Assembly (NCBI GenBank): GCA_016195805.1 | Contig: JACPYT010000016.1 | Location: forward strand, 62,001 to 126,000 | Direction: 5' to 3' | Length of the DNA: 64,000 bases | Source: Hydrogenophilales bacterium | GTDB taxonomy: Bacteria; Pseudomonadota; Gammaproteobacteria; Burkholderiales; Thiobacillaceae | Shown here: piece after piece, positions 56,654 through 64,000 of the stretch | Layout of the letters: the number at the start of each line of letters is the position of its first letter | Numbering within the stretch: position 1 is the first letter of the stretch | Notes under the pieces: generated by a model | Told to the model about the DNA's origin: nothing | Database searches by the model: none | Seen by the model: the letters and a program-made list of their open reading frames with translations, nothing else | Program-made: the position numbers and the translations under genes

Positions 56654-57910
56654 ATGGCGAAAAAAATGAACGCCTTCTACGCGCAGTCCGGCGGCGTGAC
56701 CGCCGTCATCAACGCCTCGGCCTGCGGCGTGATCGAAACCGCGCGCAAGCACAAGGACAAGATCGGCAAGGTCTACGCCGGCCGCAACGGCATCATCGGC
56801 GCGCTGACCGAAGACCTGATCGACACCACCAAGGAATCCGCCGCCGCCATCGCCGCGCTGCGCAATACGCCGTCGGGCGCTTTCGGCTCCTGCCGCTTCA
56901 AGCTGAAATCGCTGGAAGCCAACAAGCGCGAGTATGAGCGCCTGATCGAGGTGTTCAAGGCGCACAACATCGGCTACTTCTTCTACAACGGCGGCGGCGA
57001 TTCGGCCGACACCTGCTTCAAGGTTAGCCAGCTGTCCGAGGCGATGGGCTATCCGATCCAGGCCATCCACGTGCCGAAGACGGTCGACAACGACCTGCCG
57101 ATCACCGACTGCTGCCCCGGTTTCGGCTCGGTCGCCAAGTACATCGCCGTGTCGACGCTGGAAGCCAGCTACGACGTGCGCTCGATGGCCAAGACCTCGA
57201 CCAAGGTGTTCGTCATCGAGGTCATGGGCCGCCACGCCGGCTGGATCGCCGCCGCCGGCGGTCTGGTCGAGGATCACGGCATTCCGGTCGTGATCCTGTT
57301 CCCGGAAATCGAATTCGACCAGAAGAAATTCCTCGCCCGCGTCGACAAACTGGTGAAGGAACACGGCTACTGTACGGTCGTGGTCTCCGAAGGCTGCCAC
57401 TACCCGGACGGCAAGTTCCTCGCCGAGCAGGGCACCCGCGACGCCTTCGGCCACGCGCAGCTGGGCGGCGCTGCCCCGGTGGTCGCCAACATGATCAAGG
57501 ACGCGCTCGGCCACAAGTTCCACTGGGCCGTCGCCGACTACCTGCAGCGCGCCGCGCGCCACATCGCCTCGAAGACCGACGTCAAGCAGGCTTACGAATT
57601 CGGCAAGAAGGCCGTCGAACTCGCGGTCAAGGGCCACAACTCGGTGATGCCGACGGTCGACCGCCTGTCCGACAAGCCCTACAAGTACAAGATCGGCATG
57701 GCGCCGCTGTCCAAGGTCGCCAACGTCGAGAAGTTCATGCCGCGCGATTTCATCACCCGGGACGGCTTCGGCATCACGGAGAAGTGCAAGCGTTACCTGA
57801 CGCCGCTGATCCAGGGCGAGGACTATCCGAAGTACAAGGACGGGCTGCCGGTATACGTGACGCTGAAGAACATTGCGGTGGCGAAGAAGCTGCCCACGTT
57901 CAAGCTCTGA
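56654..57910 (+). CDS. pfp: PPi-dependent 6-phosphofructokinase
   Basis: A 418-aa phosphofructokinase. The nucleotide motif reads NGGGDSADT: Asp at the position (E. coli 104) that is Gly in ATP enzymes; and PKTVDND has Lys at position 124. Both mark PPi use. MGRHAGW binds substrate. It runs reversibly, so it serves both glycolysis and the Calvin cycle. Good AGAGGAGA site. Followed by an H+-PPase, whose substrate is the same PPi. Confidence 0.93.
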   Translation: MAKKMNAFYAQSGGVTAVINASACGVIETARKHKDKIGKVYAGRNGIIGALTEDLIDTTKESAAAIAALRNTPSGAFGSCRFKLKSLEANKREYERLIEVFKAHNIGYFFYNGGGDSADTCFKVSQLSEAMGYPIQAIHVPKTVDNDLPITDCCPGFGSVAKYIAVSTLEASYDVRSMAKTSTKVFVIEVMGRHAGWIAAAGGLVEDHGIPVVILFPEIEFDQKKFLARVDKLVKEHGYCTVVVSEGCHYPDGKFLAEQGTRDAFGHAQLGGAAPVVANMIKDALGHKFHWAVADYLQRAARHIASKTDVKQAYEFGKKAVELAVKGHNSVMPTVDRLSDKPYKYKIGMAPLSKVANVEKFMPRDFITRDGFGITEKCKRYLTPLIQGEDYPKYKDGLPVYVTLKNIAVAKKLPTFKL

Positions 57911-57934
57911 CAGAACCGGGGTCAGGGAAAAGCG

Positions 57935-58147
57935 ATGACACTCGACCGCGCGCGGCAACTGCTCAAGGTGCAGGCCGATTTCGGCGGCTTCTACAACGGC
58001 AATTCAGCCAAGCTGATTCTGTCGGAAGTGCAGCGCGAGCATGGGCAGGACGCGGTCGATCAACTCATCCGGGAACTGGAGCTCGGCCGGATATTCGGTT
58101 TCGAGCCGGGTACGCGGTTCGAAGGTGGCCTGGCAATGGGTAAATAG
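57935..58147 (+). CDS. Small conserved-context protein between pfp and hppA
   Basis: A 70-aa protein of unknown family, no membrane segment. It reads as two helices followed by LGRIFGFEPGTRFEGG. Proper ribosome site GTCAGGGAAA and coding-like composition support it. Position between two PPi enzymes suggests a linked role, but nothing in the sequence names one. Confidence 0.65.
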   Translation: MTLDRARQLLKVQADFGGFYNGNSAKLILSEVQREHGQDAVDQLIRELELGRIFGFEPGTRFEGGLAMGK

Positions 58148-58151
58148 GTGG

Positions 58152-58178
58152 ACGGCAGCGCAAGCTGCCGTTTTGTTT
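58152..58178 (+). terminator. Intrinsic terminator just upstream of hppA
   Basis: ACGGCAGC (58152-58159), loop GCAA, GCTGCCGT (58164-58171), then TTTGTTTT. It leaves only about 31 bp before the hppA ATG, too little for a normal promoter, so hppA must be reached by read-through or by a promoter inside the 70-aa gene. Confidence 0.85.
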
Positions 58179-58209
58179 TGGTGCGTAGTAAAAACGATAA
58201 GGAGTGGTG

Positions 58210-60252
<2,043 letters not shown>

Positions 60253-60370
60253 CGTGCGGCCGCTTGATCCGGAGCGCTGGAAACCGGCGCACGATGAAAT
60301 GCGCTAAGCTTGTACCGGGGGCGTGCCCCCCGGAACGAAAAATCGTCCAAATTTGAGAGGAATTCGAACA

Positions 60371-60577
60371 ATGGCAAAAAACGTTGGTGGGATAGATCGT
60401 GTCATTCGTGCGGTGGTCGGGATCGGCTTGATCGGTTATGCGATGTCGAATCTGCCGGGCGCTGAAAACTGGATGGTGCCGGCAGGCGTGGTCGGCTTCA
60501 TTGTGCTGCTGACCGCCATCTTCGGCTTTTGCCCGGCTTATTTCCCGTTCGGCATCAAAACCTGCAAGGCGAAATAA
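60371..60577 (+). CDS. DUF2892 (YgaP-type) membrane protein
   Basis: A 68-aa protein with two membrane segments: [21 protein letters not shown] at the N-terminus (family signature) and a second segment ending in FCPAYFPFG. Such proteins often accompany rhodanese or sulfur-handling genes. ATG 60371 follows GAGAGGAA. Ends in a terminator. Confidence 0.88.
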   Translation: MAKNVGGIDRVIRAVVGIGLIGYAMSNLPGAENWMVPAGVVGFIVLLTAIFGFCPAYFPFGIKTCKAK

Positions 60578-60603
60578 ACTTTCGCAATCCTGCAGGGTCA
60601 TGC

Positions 60604-60633
60604 AAAGTGCGCCCCTCGGGCGCACTTTCTTTT
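60604..60633 (+). terminator. Intrinsic terminator between the DUF2892 gene and lolA
   Basis: AAAGTGCGCCC (60604-60614), loop CTC, GGGCGCACTTT (60618-60628), then CTTTT. An 11-pair stem; lolA begins nine bases later, so this could also act as an attenuator of lolA. Confidence 0.85.
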
Positions 60634-60642
60634 GGAGTCTCC

Positions 60643-61251
60643 ATGCGTTTATTGTTCGTGCTATTCGCGCTTGCGCTCGCCAGCGCAGCCCATGCCGGCG
60701 GGGTCGACCGCCTGAAAGCCTTCATTGCCGGCGCCAAGACCGCCGAGGCCGACTTCAGCCAGACCGTCGCTGACAAGAACGGCCATATCACCCAGCAGGC
60801 CAGCGGCAGGATGGCGTTTGCCCGCCCCGGCAAGTTCCGCTGGGACTACAGCGCGCCGTACGAGCAGGTGATCGTCGGCGACGGCAGCAAGCTCTGGCTG
60901 TACGACACCGACCTGAATCAGGTCACCGTCAAGCCGCTCGGCGACGTCATCGCCGGCACTCCCGCGGCCCTGCTGGCTGGCGACAACGCCATCGAAAAAT
61001 ACTTCAGCCTGAAAAATGCGGGCGAGATGGACGGCCTGGAATGGCTGGACGCCACCCCGAAAAACAAGGACACCACCTTCCAGCGCATCCGCATGGGCTT
61101 CAAGGGAGACGTGCTGGTGCAGATGGAGCTGTACGACTTCTTCGGCCAGCGCACCACGCTCAGGTTGTCGCACCTGGTTCGCAACCCGGCCATCGCGCCG
61201 TCGCGCTTCCGGTTCACGCCGCCGAAGGGGGCGGATGTGATCGGGGAGTGA
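60643..61251 (+). CDS. lolA: Outer membrane lipoprotein carrier protein LolA
   Basis: Periplasmic chaperone, 202 aa, that carries lipoproteins from LolCDE to LolB. Signal peptide 1-18 (ending AAHAG), then [33 protein letters not shown] and the C-terminal [10 protein letters not shown] typical of LolA. TTTGGAG precedes the ATG 60643. Confidence 0.95.
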   Translation: MRLLFVLFALALASAAHAGGVDRLKAFIAGAKTAEADFSQTVADKNGHITQQASGRMAFARPGKFRWDYSAPYEQVIVGDGSKLWLYDTDLNQVTVKPLGDVIAGTPAALLAGDNAIEKYFSLKNAGEMDGLEWLDATPKNKDTTFQRIRMGFKGDVLVQMELYDFFGQRTTLRLSHLVRNPAIAPSRFRFTPPKGADVIGE

Positions 61252-61257
61252 TCGGTC

Positions 61258-61324
61258 GCAGGGCAGGGCCACTTCGGCAAGGCTCTCCTAAGCAACGTCG
61301 AAGGGCTGCCCTGCCAAGACGCCG
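61258..61324. repeat. Long-loop inverted repeat between lolA and rarA
   Basis: GCAGGGCAG (61258-61266) pairs with CTGCCCTGC (61316-61324), and CTTCG with CGAAG inside. No T tract. It may be a lolA mRNA 3' structure. Nothing else is seen in this 137-bp gap. Confidence 0.4.
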
Positions 61325-61388
61325 GATTTCCCCAAGCCAGCCCGAGCACCAGTTAGGTGACGCGCATCCGGCTCGTTACAATTCCTGA

Positions 61389-62714
61389 ATGTCCTCCCAA
61401 GACCTGTTCCAGACCGGCATCCCCGAGCCCGCGCGCGACCCCCACGCCCCGCTGGCCGAACGCCTGCGTCCGCACACGCTGGGCGACGTCGTCGGCCAGA
61501 CCCATCTGCTCGGCCCCGGCAAGCCGCTCAGGCTCGCCTTCGATTCCGGCAAGCTGCATTCGATGATCCTGTGGGGCCCGCCGGGCGTCGGCAAGACCAC
61601 GCTGGCGCGGCTGACCGCGCAGGCTTTCGGCGCCGACTTCATCGCCATTTCCGCCGTGCTCTCGGGCGTCAAGGACATCCGCGAAGCCGTCGAGCGCGCG
61701 CGCATGAACCAGACCATGGCCCGCACCACCATCCTCTTCGTCGACGAAGTCCACCGCTTCAACAAGGCGCAGCAGGATGCCTTCCTGCCGCACGTCGAAT
61801 CCGGGCTCTTCACCTTCATCGGCGCCACCACCGAGAATCCCTCGTTCGAGGTCGTCGGCGCGCTGCTGTCGCGCGCCCAGGTCTACGTGCTGAAATCGCT
61901 CACCCCCGACGAGCTCGGCCAGCTGATGCAGCGCGCGCTGCAGGAGCTGCCCGACCTGAAGCTGGGCGAGGGCGTCGACAAGCTGCTGGCCGCCTACGTC
62001 GACGGCGACGCCCGCAAGCTGCTGAACCTGCTGGAACAGCTCGACACCGCTGCGGCGACCGCGCAGGTGAAGGAAATCGACGCCACCTTCGTCGAGAACG
62101 CACTGGCCCAGTCGCTGCGCCGCTTCGACAAGGGCGGCGAGAATTTCTACGACCAGATCTCCGCACTGCACAAGAGCGTGCGCGGCAGCGACCCCGACGC
62201 CTCGCTCTACTGGCTGGTGCGCATGCTCGACGGCGGCGCCGACCCGCGCTATCTCGGCCGGCGGCTGATCCGCATGGCGAGCGAAGACATCGGCCTGGCC
62301 GATCCGCGCGCGTTGCGACTGGCGCTTGACGCCGTCGAAACCTACGAACGCCTCGGCACGCCCGAAGGCGAACTGGCGCTCGCCGAAGCCTGCCTCTACC
62401 TGGCCTGCGCGCCCAAGAGCAACGCCGTCTACGTCGCCTACAATGCCGCGCGCGCCTTCGTGCAGTCCAACCCCTCCAACGACGTCCCCATCCATCTGCG
62501 CAACGCGCCGACCAAGCTGATGAAGGAGCTCGGCTACGGCCGCGCCTACCGCTACGCCCACGACGAGCCCGAAGCCTACGCCGCCGGCGAACGCTACTTC
62601 CCCGACGACATCCAGGAACAGACCTGGTACCAGCCCACCCCGCGCGGACTCGAAGGCAAGATCGCCGAGAAGCTGGCGCATCTGAAAAAGCTGGATGAGG
62701 AGGCGGGGAAGTAG
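61389..62714 (+). CDS. rarA: Replication-associated recombination protein RarA (MgsA)
   Basis: AAA+ ATPase related to clamp loaders, 441 aa. Walker [14 protein letters not shown], Walker [11 protein letters not shown], sensor GATTENPSF and the C-terminal tetramerisation block with [11 protein letters not shown]. Acts at stalled forks. No neighbour overlap. Confidence 0.95.
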   Translation: MSSQDLFQTGIPEPARDPHAPLAERLRPHTLGDVVGQTHLLGPGKPLRLAFDSGKLHSMILWGPPGVGKTTLARLTAQAFGADFIAISAVLSGVKDIREAVERARMNQTMARTTILFVDEVHRFNKAQQDAFLPHVESGLFTFIGATTENPSFEVVGALLSRAQVYVLKSLTPDELGQLMQRALQELPDLKLGEGVDKLLAAYVDGDARKLLNLLEQLDTAAATAQVKEIDATFVENALAQSLRRFDKGGENFYDQISALHKSVRGSDPDASLYWLVRMLDGGADPRYLGRRLIRMASEDIGLADPRALRLALDAVETYERLGTPEGELALAEACLYLACAPKSNAVYVAYNAARAFVQSNPSNDVPIHLRNAPTKLMKELGYGRAYRYAHDEPEAYAAGERYFPDDIQEQTWYQPTPRGLEGKIAEKLAHLKKLDEEAGK

Positions 62715-62792
62715 CGCATAACGACGAGGGAGCGGAGCGCAGGGGTTGCCTTACAATGAAGTCACAATACCGATCTGATTCATCACGACACC

Positions 62793-64000
62793 GTGCTTAA
62801 AAAGATTAAAGCCAGGGACCTCCTGCCAGGCATGCACCTGCACGAACTGTGCGGCTCATGGATGGAACATCCGTTCTGGCGCAGCAAGTTCACCCTGAAC
62901 GATCCCGAAGACATCCGACGCATTCTCGAAAGCGGCATCGCCGAGGTCTGGATCGATACCGACAAGGGCCTGGACGTCCCGGGCAAGATCAGGGCGGAGG
63001 TCGAGGAGTCGGTTACCGACGTGCTGATGGAGGCGGAGATCGCACAGCACGGCAGGGCGACCGGCCCGGCGTCGATGAGCGAAGAGCTTCAGCGGGCCGC
63101 CATGATCTGCGCCAAGGCCAAGCAGGCGGTTGTCTCCATGTTCCAGGAAGTGCGCATGGGCAACGCCATCAGCGCCGAGGCGGCCGGCGACCTAGTCGAG
63201 GAAATCTCGTCGTCGGTGCTGCGCAATCCCGGCGCGCTGATCAGCCTGGCGCGGCTCAAGACCGCCGACGACTACACCTACATGCATTCCGTCGCGGTCT
63301 GCGCCCTGATGGTGTCGCTGGGGCGGCAATTGGGGCTGGAGGAGAAGGACGTGCGCGAGGCGGGCATGGCCGGCCTGATGCACGACCTGGGCAAGGCCCT
63401 GATGCCGATGGACGTGCTCAACAAGCCGGGCAAGCTCACCGACGACGAGTTCCGCATCATCAAGAGCCATCCCGTCGAGGGCCATCGCCTGCTGGTCGAG
63501 GGCAAGACCGCCAGCGACATCGTGCTCGACGTCTGTCTCCACCACCACGAAAAGGTCGACGGCAGCGGCTACCCCGACCGCCTCGGCGGCGACCGCATCA
63601 GCCTCGTCGCCAAGATGGGCGCGGTGTGCGATGTCTACGACGCCATCACCTCCAACCGCCCCTACAAGGCGGGCTGGGACCCTGCCGAATCCATCCGGAA
63701 AATGACCGAATGGAGCAAGGGCCACTTCGACGAACGGGTGTTCCAGGCCTTCATCAAGAGCATCGGCATCTACCCGGTCGGCTCGCTGGTGAAGCTCGGC
63801 TCCGGCCGTCTGGCCGTGGTGGCCGAGCAGTCGGATAAATCGCTGCTGGCGCCGCGCGTCAAGGTCTTCTTCTCGACCAAATCGCAGACCTACATCGTTC
63901 CGGAACTGATCGACCTCTCGCGTCCGGGCACGACGGAAAAGATCGTCAGCCGGGAAGACGCAGCCCAGTGGGGAATCAGGAACCTGGACGAACTCTGGTT
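62793..64000 (+). CDS. HD-GYP domain c-di-GMP phosphodiesterase (partial, runs off window)
   Basis: At least 402 aa; no stop before the window end. The N-terminal DUF3391 region starts KKIKARDLLPGMHLH. The HD-GYP domain carries HDLGKALMPMD (His197-Asp198) and HHHEKVDGSGYPDRLGG (His250 to Pro261), the full motif set for c-di-GMP hydrolysis. GTG 62793 is chosen because DUF3391 similarity starts there; ATG 62829 is an alternative. Counterpart of the GGDEF protein at 53.4 kb. Confidence 0.92.
   Translation, partial: MLKKIKARDLLPGMHLHELCGSWMEHPFWRSKFTLNDPEDIRRILESGIAEVWIDTDKGLDVPGKIRAEVEESVTDVLMEAEIAQHGRATGPASMSEELQRAAMICAKAKQAVVSMFQEVRMGNAISAEAAGDLVEEISSSVLRNPGALISLARLKTADDYTYMHSVAVCALMVSLGRQLGLEEKDVREAGMAGLMHDLGKALMPMDVLNKPGKLTDDEFRIIKSHPVEGHRLLVEGKTASDIVLDVCLHHHEKVDGSGYPDRLGGDRISLVAKMGAVCDVYDAITSNRPYKAGWDPAESIRKMTEWSKGHFDERVFQAFIKSIGIYPVGSLVKLGSGRLAVVAEQSDKSLLAPRVKVFFSTKSQTYIVPELIDLSRPGTTEKIVSREDAAQWGIRNLDELW

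Overview
This 64 kb window is a dense, GC-rich bacterial chromosome segment with almost no accessory DNA. Gene content and order point to a betaproteobacterium, most like a chemolithotrophic sulfur oxidiser of the Thiobacillus type. That placement is inference from the fab cluster layout, the two-subunit pyruvate carboxylase, the class I aldolase, the PPi-dependent phosphofructokinase beside a K+-independent H+-pyrophosphatase, the endonuclease-type MutL and a small sulfur-oxygenase-reductase-like protein. No phage, transposase or CRISPR array was seen.

Layout. 0-7 kb: rne (minus), then divergent rluC-gph-Rieske-sppA-rof and a DUF2145 gene. 7-12 kb: a minus-strand unit pycA-pycB-yceF(maf)-rsmI-like. 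11.8-23.7 kb: a long plus-strand lipid and cell-growth operon, yceD-rpmF-plsX-fabH-fabD-fabG-acpP-fabF-pabB-pabC-mltG-tmk-holB-pilZ-tatD, headed by a near-consensus sigma70 promoter. 23.8-27.5 kb: minus-strand grpE-dnaK-dnaJ with two good sigma32 promoters. 27.6-30.8 kb: tRNA-Ser(GGA) and a three-gene glycolipid/glycosylation module. 30.8-36.7 kb: a divergent hfq paralogue, ppiC, bolA, yciI, yciB (minus), then a PHP phosphatase, yciO-like gene, M50 protease and trpS (plus). 36.9-39 kb: yqjD/yqjE/yqjK-like membrane stress proteins, an aromatic-rich exported protein and a DUF1840 protein. 39-46 kb: arfB, murI, a short CDF transporter, queG, tsaE, amiC, a hemerythrin and mutL. 46.1-47.2 kb: an S24-fold gene and the SOR-like gene, each behind an IscR/Rrf2-type operator. 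47.2-50.7 kb: fba, miaA, xseA. 51-56.6 kb: exbB-exbD-lpxK-(GGDEF)-trm112-kdsB-adk and a small unknown gene. 56.6-60.3 kb: pfp, a 70-aa unknown gene and hppA. 60.3-64 kb: a DUF2892 protein, lolA, rarA and an HD-GYP gene that runs off the window.

Most of the window is core metabolism: fatty-acid and lipid A synthesis, folate precursor synthesis, peptidoglycan remodelling, tRNA modification, mismatch repair and PPi-linked glycolysis. The least ordinary parts are the SOR-like gene with its operator pair (46.1-47.2 kb), a 267-bp inverted-repeat element splitting exbB from exbD, heptamer repeats near dnaJ and trpS, the hfq paralogue, and several unusual starts and attenuator-like hairpins.
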